DNA from: Flavobacterium pallidum
Lineage (GTDB): Bacteria; Bacteroidota; Bacteroidia; Flavobacteriales; Flavobacteriaceae
Direction of reading: 5' to 3'
Assembly: GCF_003097535.1 (NCBI RefSeq)
Contig: NZ_CP029187.1
Span: forward strand, 1,364,001 to 1,428,000
DNA: 64,000 bases
Both the position numbers and the translations under genes were made by a program. Positions 34,601 through 43,794 of this stretch are shown here, piece by piece. Numbering within the stretch: position 1 is the first letter of the stretch; each line of letters starts with the position of its first letter. The notes under the pieces are model-generated. The model made no database searches and was not told where the DNA came from. It worked only from the letters and a program-made list of their open reading frames with translations.

Positions 34601-35653
34601 ATGGAGAGTAGTATTATCATAGAAAAAAGTATTTTCATCTTCGTCATCTTCGGGTTAACGATGCTCATGGCGATGTATTCTACCTGGGCAGAACGTAAAG
34701 TGGCCGCCTGGCTCCAGGACCGTATCGGGCCAAACCGCGCGGGACCATGGGGATTGTTACAGCCTCTGGCAGATGGATTGAAATTATTTTCAAAAGAAGA
34801 ATTTTTACCCGATACACCCAATAAATTCCTGTTTGTTGCCGGCCCTGCCATTTCGATGAGTGTGGCTTTGATGACCAGTGCGGTGATTCCGTGGGGGGAT
34901 AAACTTGAAATGTTCGGACGGACTGTTGTGTTGCAGGCCACGGATATTGATGTGGCATTATTATACATTTTCGGGGTGCTTTCTGTAGGTGTTTATGGAA
35001 TCATGATTGGCGGTTGGGCCTCAAATAATAAATTCTCGCTGATGAGCGCCATGCGTGCCGCCTCGCAGATGATTTCATATGAGGTCGCCATGGGATTGTC
35101 AATTATCGCTTTGCTGATGATGACAGGAACACTGAGCCTTCGCGAAATTGCGGCCGGACAGCAAGGTATGAACTGGAATGTATTTTACCAGCCGGTAGGA
35201 TTCATCATCTTTTTGGTGTGTTCGTTTGCAGAAACCAACCGTACGCCGTTTGACCTTGCGGAATGTGAGGCCGAGCTGATCGGTGGTTACCACACCGAAT
35301 ATTCGTCGATGCGTATGGGATTCTACCTGTTTGCGGAGTATGCAAGCATGTTCATCTCATCAACCATTCTGGCCGTATTGTATTTCGGGGCGTATAACTA
35401 CCCTGGAATGTCCTGGGCGGTGGAGAATTGGGGCGTAAATGCGGCGAATCTTATAGGATTTGGTGTGCTGTTCGGGAAAATATGTTTCTTTATCTTCTTC
35501 TACATGTGGGTAAGGTGGACGATTCCGAGGTTCCGTTACGACCAATTGATGCGTCTGGGATGGCAGGGACTGATTCCGATCGCGATTGTGAATATTTTCA
35601 TCACGGGGATCGTAATGCTGTGGCCGGAAATCATGTCGGCACTGGGAATGTAA
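34601..35653 (+). CDS. nuoH: NADH-quinone oxidoreductase subunit H
   Basis: Membrane subunit at the junction with the quinone site. The 350-residue product has about eight to nine helices. Conserved loops include WAERKVAAWLQDRIGPNRAG, LQPLADGLKLFSKEEFLPD, and FAETNRTPFDLAECEAELIG with YHTEYSSMRMG. Its stop is followed by a 111-nt spacer containing a 77-nt structured repeat before nuoI. Confidence 0.97.
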   Translation: MESSIIIEKSIFIFVIFGLTMLMAMYSTWAERKVAAWLQDRIGPNRAGPWGLLQPLADGLKLFSKEEFLPDTPNKFLFVAGPAISMSVALMTSAVIPWGDKLEMFGRTVVLQATDIDVALLYIFGVLSVGVYGIMIGGWASNNKFSLMSAMRAASQMISYEVAMGLSIIALLMMTGTLSLREIAAGQQGMNWNVFYQPVGFIIFLVCSFAETNRTPFDLAECEAELIGGYHTEYSSMRMGFYLFAEYASMFISSTILAVLYFGAYNYPGMSWAVENWGVNAANLIGFGVLFGKICFFIFFYMWVRWTIPRFRYDQLMRLGWQGLIPIAIVNIFITGIVMLWPEIMSALGM

Positions 35654-35670
35654 ATTAGAGTACAAGCGCC

Positions 35671-35747
35671 TAGCCCCGATCGCAGCGGCATCCTTTTGTT
35701 TTTTTCTTTAAAAAACAAAAGATATAGCGGAGAGCGGGAATAGCTTC
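35671..35747 (+). repeat. 77-nt structured intergenic element, copy A
   Basis: Begins TAGCCCCGAT and ends GGGAATAGCTTC. It contains a perfect 12-bp stem (CTTTTGTTTTTT at 35693-35704 with 35710-35721) and a 5-nt loop. The outer segments AGC/CCCG and CGGG/GCT are partly complementary. It aligns without gaps to copy B at 62305-62381. It lies between nuoH and nuoI in the sense orientation. Confidence 0.85.
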
Positions 35748-35764
35748 AAATAAAAAAATATAAA

Positions 35765-36310
35765 ATGTCAATAGAAACGATTTCATTATCAGGCAGGAAA
35801 AAAGAGGTTTCCGACAAAAAGATGACTTTTTGGGAGAGCCTGTACCTGGTAGCGATTGTAAAAGGGCTGTTCATTACGATCAGGCACCTTTTTACAAGGA
35901 AAGTGACCGTAAAATATCCGGAGCAGGTACGCGAAAGGAGTACCGTTTATCGTGGGCAACACTTGCTGAAGCGCGATGAGCAGGGAAGGGAAAATTGTAC
36001 AGCCTGTGGGCTTTGTGCGTTGTCATGCCCTGCGGAAGCAATTACAATGACTGCGGCTGAACGTAAGCCGGAGGAGAAACATTTGTACCGTGAGGAGAAA
36101 TATGCATCGGTGTATGAAATCAATATGCTGCGTTGTATTTTCTGCGGATTGTGTGAGGAAGCTTGTCCGAAAGACGCGATTTACCTGACAGAATCTAAAG
36201 TGCTCGTGCCTTCGATGTATGAAAGGGAGAGTTTTATTTTCGGGAAAGACAAACTGGTGATGCCGCTGACACAGGCGATGCAGAATGCCCAACTTAATAA
36301 CGCGAACTAA
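35765..36310 (+). CDS. nuoI: NADH-quinone oxidoreductase subunit I
   Basis: The ferredoxin-like subunit with clusters N6a and N6b. The 181-residue product has two 4Fe-4S motifs: C78, C81, C84, C88 (CTACGLCALSC) and C124, C127, C130, C134 (CIFCGLCEEAC). An N-terminal amphipathic region binds the membrane arm (FWESLYLVAIVKGLFITIRH). The last base of its stop is the first of nuoJ. Confidence 0.97.
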   Translation: MSIETISLSGRKKEVSDKKMTFWESLYLVAIVKGLFITIRHLFTRKVTVKYPEQVRERSTVYRGQHLLKRDEQGRENCTACGLCALSCPAEAITMTAAERKPEEKHLYREEKYASVYEINMLRCIFCGLCEEACPKDAIYLTESKVLVPSMYERESFIFGKDKLVMPLTQAMQNAQLNNAN

Positions 36311-36834
36311 TGGCGACAGCTTTACTTATATTTTACATCCTTTCTGCCGTCACATTGGCGAGTGCGTTTTTGACGATTTATTCAAGAAACCCGATCCACA
36401 GTGCGATTTACCTTGTGATTTGTTTCTTCTCGATTGCAGGTCATTATTTATTGCTTAATGCGCAATTCCTCGCGATTGTACACGTGATCGTGTATTCCGG
36501 GGCGATTATGATTTTATTCCTGTTTACGGTGATGCTGATGAACCTGAACAAGGAAGATGAAGTGCATAAGCCACGTATGGCGCGTTTTGTGGCGATTACC
36601 CTTTTTGGAATCATGTGTGTGATATTGGTCGCTTTGTTCATGAACTCCAAGCCGGTTTCCGATATTTATGTACAGGACGGCACCGATTACCAATCGATCA
36701 AAGTATTGGGTCGTGTGTTGCTTGATGGAAAAGAGGGGTATATGGTGCCGTTTGAATTCGCTTCGGTATTGCTGCTTGTAGCGATGATCGGAACGGTATT
36801 GTTGTCTAAAAAAGAAATAACCGAAAAAAAATAA
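36310..36834 (+). CDS. nuoJ: NADH-quinone oxidoreductase subunit J
   Basis: A 174-residue membrane subunit with five helices ([59 protein letters not shown]). The central helix contains the family [14 protein letters not shown] with a pi-bulge region. It overlaps nuoI by one base and is followed after 1 nt by nuoK. Confidence 0.96.
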   Translation: MATALLIFYILSAVTLASAFLTIYSRNPIHSAIYLVICFFSIAGHYLLLNAQFLAIVHVIVYSGAIMILFLFTVMLMNLNKEDEVHKPRMARFVAITLFGIMCVILVALFMNSKPVSDIYVQDGTDYQSIKVLGRVLLDGKEGYMVPFEFASVLLLVAMIGTVLLSKKEITEKK

Positions 36835-36835
36835 G

Positions 36836-37156
36836 ATGCAGAATATATTAGAACAGATAGGCATACAGAATTATATTTTCCTTTCGGCGATTTTATTCTG
36901 CCTGGGTGTTTTCGGGGTGTTGTACCGCCGGAACGCGATTATCGTTTTCATGTCGATTGAAATCATGCTGAATGCAGTGAACCTGTTGTTTGTTGCTTTT
37001 TCAACATACCACCAAGATGCTCAGGGACAGGTTTTCGTATTTTTCTCGATGGCTGTTGCTGCTGCGGAAGTAGCCGTAGGATTGGCGATCGTGGTGTCGA
37101 TTTTCAGGAACGTAGGCTCGATCGATGTGGCTTACCTTAAAAAATTAAAAGGATAA
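36836..37156 (+). CDS. nuoK: NADH-quinone oxidoreductase subunit K
   Basis: A 106-residue, three-helix antiporter-like membrane subunit related to MrpC. The two membrane glutamates of the proton channel are present: E42 in [14 protein letters not shown] and E78 in [13 protein letters not shown]. It starts 1 nt after nuoJ and ends 3 nt before nuoL. Confidence 0.97.
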   Translation: MQNILEQIGIQNYIFLSAILFCLGVFGVLYRRNAIIVFMSIEIMLNAVNLLFVAFSTYHQDAQGQVFVFFSMAVAAAEVAVGLAIVVSIFRNVGSIDVAYLKKLKG

Positions 37157-37159
37157 TTA

Positions 37160-39055
37160 ATGGATACCAATGTAGCTTTAGTGTTGTTATTAGCGCCTTT
37201 TATAGGTTTTCTTATCAATGTTTTCTTTGGCAAGAGCCTTGGCAAATCGGTTTCCGGAATTATCGGGACGGCTTCTGTAGTGGTTTCTTTTATTATTACG
37301 CTAATATTTTTCATGGAAATCAATAATGGGCATGAACCTGTTAAGATTACGGTTTTTGACTGGATGGAAGTGGCCAATGTGAAGATTGGTTTCGGATTCC
37401 TTTTAGACCAGCTTTCGTTATTGTGGCTGATGTTTGTAACAGGAATCGGATCGTTGATTCATATATATTCTATCAGTTATATGCATGATGATGAGAATAT
37501 GCATAAATTCTTCGCTTACCTGAACCTGTTCGTGTTTTTTATGATTACGCTGGTAATGGGAAGCAATCTTCTGGTGATGTTCATCGGTTGGGAAGGTGTA
37601 GGATTATGCTCTTATTTACTGATCGGTTTCTGGTATAAGAATCAGGATTATAATGATGCTGCGAAGAAGGCATTCATTATGAACCGTATAGGGGATTTGG
37701 GATTATTGATTGGTATTTTTATACTGGCAGCTTCCTTCTCGACTTTGGATTTTGACGTTTTGAAAACCCAGATTATCGCTGGTGTTGATTACCGTGATTT
37801 CTGGATTGCCGTGGCTGCGTTGGCATTGTTTATTGGTGCGTGCGGTAAATCAGCACAAATTCCTTTATATACGTGGCTTCCGGATGCAATGGCGGGACCT
37901 ACGCCGGTTTCAGCGTTAATTCACGCTGCGACGATGGTCACTGCGGGAATCTTTATGGTGACAAGGTTGAATTTCCTATTCGATCTGGTTCCGGATGTAC
38001 AGCATATTATTGCGGTTGTCGGTGCTGTTACGGCATTGGTGGCTGCAACAATTGGACTTGCACAAAACGATATTAAAAAAGTACTGGCATATTCTACAGT
38101 TTCCCAATTGGGACTGATGTTTTTGGCTTTAGGACTTGGCGCTTATGAAGTCGCCGTATTTCACGTAATTACACATGCATTCTTTAAGGCGTGTCTATTC
38201 CTTGGCTCAGGTTCTGTGATTCATGCTTTACACGGTGAGCAGGATATGCGCAATATGGGCGGATTGAAAAAGTACATGCCGATTACATTCTGGACGATGA
38301 TGGTTTCTACGCTGGCGATTTCGGGAATATTTCCATTTGCCGGTTTCTGGTCCAAAGACGAAATATTGATGGTAGCCCACGAGCACAATATGATATTGTA
38401 TGTTATCGGTTCGATTGCTTCGATTATGACGGCTTTTTATATGTTCCGATTGATGTATCTTACTTTCTTCAGGGAATTCCGTGGAACGGAGGAGCAGAAA
38501 CATCATTTACACGAAAGCCCGGGATTAATCACTTTCCCATTAATTGTTTTGGGAATCCTTGCAACTATTGGCGGATTGATCAGTTTGCCAACAGGAAGCT
38601 GGCTGAATCATTATCTTGAGCCATTATTCGAAGGCAGTAAGAAAGCGGCACATCATGGACTGACTGATGAAGCATATATATTGATGGCCATTGCCACGGC
38701 AGGCGCCATCGTCGGAATCGTATTTGCCTATATGAAATATATTAAGCAGAAGCAGGTTCCGCCGGTTGATGTTGAAATTACGGGATTGACTAAAGTGGTT
38801 TATAACAAATATTACGTCGATGAAATTTATGATTTCTTATTCGTAAAACCGATTGTTGGCTTATCGCGCTTTTTCCGTGAATATATTGAAACGGCATTGT
38901 CGGCTACGATTTTCGGATTGGGGAAAGCCACCGGGGAACTTGGTTATTACGGAAAGAAACTCCATAACGGAAGCATCGGCTTATACCTGTTTGCTTTTGT
39001 ACTTGGTCTTTGCGCTATATTTTTATTCATTTTCAGCTCAATAATTTTTACATAA
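37160..39055 (+). CDS. nuoL: NADH-quinone oxidoreductase subunit L
   Basis: The distal proton-pumping subunit with a long lateral helix. The 631-residue product shows the antiporter core: MFIGWEGVGLCSYLLIGFWY with the key Glu, AQIPLYTWLPDAMAGPTPVS, and LIHAATMVTAGIFMVTR. The C-terminal lateral-helix extension ends IFLFIFSSIIFT. Its TAA overlaps the nuoM ATG by one base. Confidence 0.97.
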   Translation: MDTNVALVLLLAPFIGFLINVFFGKSLGKSVSGIIGTASVVVSFIITLIFFMEINNGHEPVKITVFDWMEVANVKIGFGFLLDQLSLLWLMFVTGIGSLIHIYSISYMHDDENMHKFFAYLNLFVFFMITLVMGSNLLVMFIGWEGVGLCSYLLIGFWYKNQDYNDAAKKAFIMNRIGDLGLLIGIFILAASFSTLDFDVLKTQIIAGVDYRDFWIAVAALALFIGACGKSAQIPLYTWLPDAMAGPTPVSALIHAATMVTAGIFMVTRLNFLFDLVPDVQHIIAVVGAVTALVAATIGLAQNDIKKVLAYSTVSQLGLMFLALGLGAYEVAVFHVITHAFFKACLFLGSGSVIHALHGEQDMRNMGGLKKYMPITFWTMMVSTLAISGIFPFAGFWSKDEILMVAHEHNMILYVIGSIASIMTAFYMFRLMYLTFFREFRGTEEQKHHLHESPGLITFPLIVLGILATIGGLISLPTGSWLNHYLEPLFEGSKKAAHHGLTDEAYILMAIATAGAIVGIVFAYMKYIKQKQVPPVDVEITGLTKVVYNKYYVDEIYDFLFVKPIVGLSRFFREYIETALSATIFGLGKATGELGYYGKKLHNGSIGLYLFAFVLGLCAIFLFIFSSIIFT

Positions 39056-40497
39056 TGGATGTAACTTACCTATTAATACTGCTGCTGGCAGGAGCATTTG
39101 TAACTTATTTTTCAGGAGATAAGGCGGCACCGAAAGTCGCGCTGTTTTTTGCACTTGCGTCACTTGGGGTTTCCATAGGCTTGCTCAATATGCACAATGC
39201 GGGACAGGATATCAACTTTATCTGCCAGTGGATTTCGAAACCGAATATTTCTTTCGCTTTAAATGCTGACGGACTTTCACTCGCAATGATTTTGCTTACC
39301 ACAGCACTTACGCCGATTATCATCTTTTCGGGTTTTGGCAATCAATTCAAGAGCGGTAAATCCATTTATGCCTTAATATTATTCATGTCGTTTGCGATGG
39401 TTGGGACTTTCCTTGCTGCGGACGGTTTATTATATTACATCTTCTGGGAAATCGCCCTGATCCCGATTTATTTCATTGCGCTGATCTGGGGTAACGGCGA
39501 TGCAGAAGCCCGTAAGAAAGCTGTCGTGAAGTTCTTCATCTACACTTTCGCAGGATCATTATTTATGTTAACCGCTTTTGTGTATCTGTACCAAAAAGCT
39601 GGAAGTTTACTGATTGATGATTTGTATAAACTGGATTTGACTGCCGACGAGCAATTGTGGATTTTTGCTGCTTTCTTCCTGGCTTATGCCATTAAGATTC
39701 CGATCATCCCTTTTCATACATGGCAAGCAACGGTGTACCAAAAAGCGCCTACTGTCGGCACCATGCTGCTTTCAGGTATCATGCTGAAAATGGGATTGTA
39801 CAGTGTCATCCGCTGGCAATTGCCGATTGCGCCTTTTGCCGCTAAAGAGTATAAAGACGTATTGATTGGATTGGGGATTGCCGGTGTGATTTACGGTTCG
39901 ATTGTAGCACTAAAACAAAAAGATCTTAAAAAACTGCTCGCCTATTCTTCCCTGGCGCACGTAGGTTTAATTGCTGCAGGTGCGTATGCATTGAACTTTG
40001 ACGGACTTAACGGTGCGGTGCTGCAAATGATAGCGCACGGTTTCGTAGTCGTCGGTTTGTTCTTTGCGGCAGAGATTATTTACAGGCGTTTCGACACAAG
40101 GACTATTTCAGATATGGGCGGCATTAGGGTTCAGGCACCGAAATTCACTTCGATGTTCATGATTCTTGTGCTTGCTTCAGTGGCTTTGCCTTCTACGTTC
40201 AACTTCGTAGGCGAGTTTACAGTATTGTATAGTTTATCTCATGTCAACGTGATTTACGCAGTATTGGGAGGAACCACGATTATACTCGGTGCTTATTATA
40301 TGCTGAAAATGTTCCAGAATGTAATGTTGGGTGATGTAAAAGCCAAGCGGACTCCATTTACCGACGTTAGGCTGAATGAAACCATCACGATGGTAGCGAT
40401 TATTGCCGTGCTGTTTTTCTTCGGGATGTACCCGAAGCCAATCACCGACCTGATTGCGCCAAGCATCGAAACTATAGTATCACAAATCAACAGATAA
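39055..40497 (+). CDS. nuoM: NADH-quinone oxidoreductase subunit M
   Basis: A 480-residue proton-pumping antiporter-like subunit. The start at 39055 (ATG overlapping the nuoL stop) gives MDVTYLLILLLAGAFVTYF; an upstream in-frame start 15 codons earlier would read through the end of nuoL and is rejected. Core motifs: LYYIFWEIALIPIYFIALIW with the key Glu, IKIPIIPFHTWQATVYQKAPT, and KKLLAYSSLAHVGLI. nuoN starts 13 nt downstream. Confidence 0.96.
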   Translation: MDVTYLLILLLAGAFVTYFSGDKAAPKVALFFALASLGVSIGLLNMHNAGQDINFICQWISKPNISFALNADGLSLAMILLTTALTPIIIFSGFGNQFKSGKSIYALILFMSFAMVGTFLAADGLLYYIFWEIALIPIYFIALIWGNGDAEARKKAVVKFFIYTFAGSLFMLTAFVYLYQKAGSLLIDDLYKLDLTADEQLWIFAAFFLAYAIKIPIIPFHTWQATVYQKAPTVGTMLLSGIMLKMGLYSVIRWQLPIAPFAAKEYKDVLIGLGIAGVIYGSIVALKQKDLKKLLAYSSLAHVGLIAAGAYALNFDGLNGAVLQMIAHGFVVVGLFFAAEIIYRRFDTRTISDMGGIRVQAPKFTSMFMILVLASVALPSTFNFVGEFTVLYSLSHVNVIYAVLGGTTIILGAYYMLKMFQNVMLGDVKAKRTPFTDVRLNETITMVAIIAVLFFFGMYPKPITDLIAPSIETIVSQINR

Positions 40498-40510
40498 CAG
40501 TCAGATAAAA

Positions 40511-41878
40511 ATGAACTTATTAATAGCTATTACGGGATTGGGTGTCTTATGCCTTATGTTTGAAATCTTCAACCTGAGGAAAGCCTTGGTACCACTCGTC
40601 ATTTTAGGGCTGTTGGGTGCTTTGGCGTTGGACATATCTGAATATGATGCCATCATCAAGTCTAACAACAACATGATTACCGTAAATAATTTTTCGGTAG
40701 CGTTTTCAGGCTTATTCATCATCCTTACAATATTCCTTGTGGCACTGAGCCACAATTTTTACGAAAAACATCAAACCAAAATCTCTGATTACATTGCCAT
40801 CAAGGTATTTATGCTTGCAGGTTGTGTAGCGTTGGTGTCATTCCAAAACCTTGCGATGTTCTTCCTTGGCATCGAAGTGCTTTCGATTTCATTGTATATC
40901 CTTGCTGCAAGCAACAGGCTCAATGCCAAGAGCAATGAAGCGGGTATGAAATATTTCCTGATGGGATCCTTTGCTTCAGGGGTATTGTTGTTCGGAATCT
41001 GCTTGATTTATGGCGCTATCGGTTCTTTTGATATGGCTGTGATTGAAGAAGCCGGAATGTCGGCAGCGGTAGAAGAGTGGTTTTACATCGGAATTATCTT
41101 AGTAAGCATCGGATTGCTGTTCAAAATTGCAGCAGTGCCTTTCCATTTCTGGGCACCGGATGTGTATCAGGGCGCACCTGCATTGACCACGGCGACGATG
41201 AGTACCATCGGTAAAGTGACTGCAATGGCAGCTTTTTTCAAATTGGCCACAGTAATGAACGTCAATCTTCCTGAAGCGCAAAGTGTGATTGTGGTGGTTT
41301 CGATGTTGTCCATGACAGTAGGAAATATTATGGCTTTAAGACAGGCGAATGTAAAGCGTATGCTCGCGTTCTCAGGAGTTTCACATGCGGGATTCCTGTT
41401 GATGACGCTTTTGGGCAATGACAACCCTCCTGCAACATTGTTGTATTATTCTGCGTCATATGCATTGGCTGGAATTGCGGCATTCAGCGTCATCCTATAT
41501 GTATGCAAGAACCGTGATAACGAAGATATTGTAAACTTTAACGGATTGGGTAAATCAAATCCTTTGCTGGCTGCTATCCTTACCGGTGCCTTGCTTTCGA
41601 TGGCAGGGATTCCTGTATTTGCTGGATTCTTTGCAAAACTGATGTTGTTCGGGCAGGTCATCAGTGCCGGGCATATCGCTTTGGTGATTGTTGCGGTTGT
41701 CAACTCAATCATCAGCGTAGGTTATTACTTCAAATTAATCCTTGCGATGTATACCAAAGAAGCAAATGAAGCGCGCCCGGGAACACCGGTATTGCTTTAT
41801 GCTACGGCAATCATTTCGCTCTCGCTGAATATCGCAATGGGGTTATTTCCATCGGTAGTATTGGATTTACTGACGTAA
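40511..41878 (+). CDS. nuoN: NADH-quinone oxidoreductase subunit N
   Basis: The third antiporter-like pumping subunit, 455 residues. It shows FFLGIEVLSISLYILAA with the key Glu, KYFLMGSFASGVLLFGI, FKIAAVPFHFWAPDVYQGAP and KRMLAFSGVSHAGFLL. It is the last gene of the nuo operon and is followed by a terminator 23 nt downstream. Confidence 0.96.
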   Translation: MNLLIAITGLGVLCLMFEIFNLRKALVPLVILGLLGALALDISEYDAIIKSNNNMITVNNFSVAFSGLFIILTIFLVALSHNFYEKHQTKISDYIAIKVFMLAGCVALVSFQNLAMFFLGIEVLSISLYILAASNRLNAKSNEAGMKYFLMGSFASGVLLFGICLIYGAIGSFDMAVIEEAGMSAAVEEWFYIGIILVSIGLLFKIAAVPFHFWAPDVYQGAPALTTATMSTIGKVTAMAAFFKLATVMNVNLPEAQSVIVVVSMLSMTVGNIMALRQANVKRMLAFSGVSHAGFLLMTLLGNDNPPATLLYYSASYALAGIAAFSVILYVCKNRDNEDIVNFNGLGKSNPLLAAILTGALLSMAGIPVFAGFFAKLMLFGQVISAGHIALVIVAVVNSIISVGYYFKLILAMYTKEANEARPGTPVLLYATAIISLSLNIAMGLFPSVVLDLLT

Positions 41879-41900
41879 CACACAATTAGGACAAAATAAT

Positions 41901-41929
41901 AAAACCCCCCGCATCAGGTGGGTTTTTTT
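41901..41929 (+). terminator. Rho-independent terminator of the nuo operon
   Basis: Arms AAAACCC and GGGTTTT, with two further C-G pairs after one mismatch and a GCATCA loop, are followed by a run of Ts to 41929. It lies 22 nt after the nuoN stop. Confidence 0.85.
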
Positions 41930-42074
41930 GTTTTCAACTGTTACTATAGAACTAATGCGATGCTTTACGTTACAAACAGGGCATCAGTTTTTATTTGTTT
42001 GAGACGATCGGCACATCGTAGCGTAAAATAATACGGAACACCTAAAACACGATTATTAATTTTATTACACGGGT

Positions 42075-43694
42075 ATGAATAAGCGAATTTTCTTTCTGCT
42101 GTTATTTGTTAATGCCATTAATGCGCAAAGTATTCATTGGGAATGGGCAAAGAATTTTGGATCATCGTATCTTGATAATGCAGCTTCATTGGCTTTAGAT
42201 TCGGACAATAGTGTTTATGTGACGGGAAATTACTTTGGGCCCTCAATGAATATTGGCACAGTAACACTGACTACTACGGGTGGTAATTCTGATTTTTTTA
42301 TCGCAAAATATGATGCAGGCGGTAATGTGATCTGGGCCAGAAGTGCCGGAGGTACTGAGAATGAATACGGAGTAAGCGTCGCCGTTGATGCAGATGATAA
42401 TATCTATGCGACCGGTTGGAGCCACAGTGATAGCATGACATTTGGATCCATCACGATTAGCGGTTCCACCTTTGTCGTAAAATACGACCCGTCAGGGAAT
42501 GTAATCTGGGCAAAAGGCTTTGGAGGTAATGAAAGTCATAGCACGGCTGTCAGAACTGATATTTTGGGTAATGTATTTATCTTAGGGAATTTTTCAGGAA
42601 CGGATATCGCTTTCGGTACCGCCACATTGAGCGGCTATGAGGATATCTACCTTATGAAATTTGATACCAATGGCAATACATTGTTAGCTAAAGCTTTTGG
42701 TTCTGCAGCCTTGGAAAACGGGCAGTCATTGGAAGTAAATTCGTTAGGGAATATTTTTATAACAGGCTATTTCTGCAGCCCCACAGTTTCTATCGATTCC
42801 GTAACCATTTCAAATACAATCGGAAATAACGGATACGGTGATGCTTTTCTGTTGAAACTCGATCCGTCCGGAAATGCATTATGGGGTAAAGCTGTGGGCG
42901 GAGGCAGTCCTTTTTGGGAAAGAGGTTTTGGCATCACCTCCGACGATAATGACAATGCCTATGCCATAGTAGAATATTGCAGCCCGACGGTCAATGTTGA
43001 TGGTACTATCCTGAATAATATTTCTAATTTCGGAAATCATAATACTTTCATTGTAAAGTACGATACAAACGGAGCCTTAAACTGGATTAAGGATTTTGGT
43101 TTGTCTCAGAACCATGGCTTTGGCATCACGGTAGACCATGATGGAAATGTTTATGCAGCTTCCAATTTCGGAGGTACAATTAATCTGGAAGGGGCTGCCA
43201 TAGACTTTGCCGGAGGATATGATATTTTTATAACCAAATATAATAGTCAGGGTGTTTTACAATGGGCCACCGGCGTAGGCGGTATTACCTGGGATTATGC
43301 AGATGATATTGCCGTAAACGATACAAATGATGTTTTTGTAACCGGATCTACTGTCGATGACGGAACTGCGTTTGGCGACAATGTTTTAATCAATCCTGGT
43401 GAGGTCAATTTATATGTGGCAAAACTTACGCAGACAGACAACCTGAATATGGAACACGATTTGTACGACAATACAATAAAATTGTTTCCTAATCCTTGCC
43501 GTAATGATATTACTGTGGCAGGAATCAAAACAAAAACAACGTTAAGGCTGTATGATGAAACTGGAAAATTTCTCTTCTCCCGTGAAACAGAAGGGAATGC
43601 CGAATTGGATATGTCATCACTGAATACCGGAGTATACTTTATGTCGATTCAAAGTGGAAAGATGTTGGAGTTTAGAAGAATCCTGAAAGAGTAA
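42075..43694 (+). CDS. SBBP-repeat protein with type IX C-terminal sorting domain
   Basis: A 539-residue exported protein with a signal peptide (KRIFFLLLFVNAINAQ). About eight beta-propeller-like SBBP repeats follow, with recurring units such as DSDNSVYVTGNYFG, FFIAKYDAGGNVIWARSAGG and DDNIYATGWS. The C-terminus is a type A sorting domain: LFPNPCRNDITVAGI, LRLYDETGKFLFSRE and a final STGVYF-like LNTGVYFMSIQSGK. It should be secreted through SprA and attached to the surface or released. It is alone on the plus strand, 196 nt after nuoN, with a bidirectional terminator at its end. Its ligand is unknown. Confidence 0.88.
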   Translation: MNKRIFFLLLFVNAINAQSIHWEWAKNFGSSYLDNAASLALDSDNSVYVTGNYFGPSMNIGTVTLTTTGGNSDFFIAKYDAGGNVIWARSAGGTENEYGVSVAVDADDNIYATGWSHSDSMTFGSITISGSTFVVKYDPSGNVIWAKGFGGNESHSTAVRTDILGNVFILGNFSGTDIAFGTATLSGYEDIYLMKFDTNGNTLLAKAFGSAALENGQSLEVNSLGNIFITGYFCSPTVSIDSVTISNTIGNNGYGDAFLLKLDPSGNALWGKAVGGGSPFWERGFGITSDDNDNAYAIVEYCSPTVNVDGTILNNISNFGNHNTFIVKYDTNGALNWIKDFGLSQNHGFGITVDHDGNVYAASNFGGTINLEGAAIDFAGGYDIFITKYNSQGVLQWATGVGGITWDYADDIAVNDTNDVFVTGSTVDDGTAFGDNVLINPGEVNLYVAKLTQTDNLNMEHDLYDNTIKLFPNPCRNDITVAGIKTKTTLRLYDETGKFLFSRETEGNAELDMSSLNTGVYFMSIQSGKMLEFRRILKE

Positions 43695-43738
43695 ACACCA
43701 TTATAAATGCGTTTATCAATCTATATAATGAATAAATA

Positions 43739-43779
43739 AAAAATCCCAAATTCCATATCTATTGGAGTTTGGGATTTTT
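43739..43779. terminator. Bidirectional terminator between convergent cargo genes
   Basis: A 17-bp stem (43739-43755 with 43763-43779, one G-T wobble, 7-nt loop) has As on the left arm and Ts on the right. It serves the SBBP gene on the plus strand and the giant repeat gene on the minus strand. Confidence 0.92.
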
Positions 43780-43794
43780 ATTGCGTTTTAATCA

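Noticed and set aside
41964..42027. Inverted repeat TTTACGTTAC / GTAGCGTAAA in the nuoN-SBBP gene spacer
   Set aside because: Only ten positions with one wobble and a 44-nt loop; weak support as an operator or hairpin.
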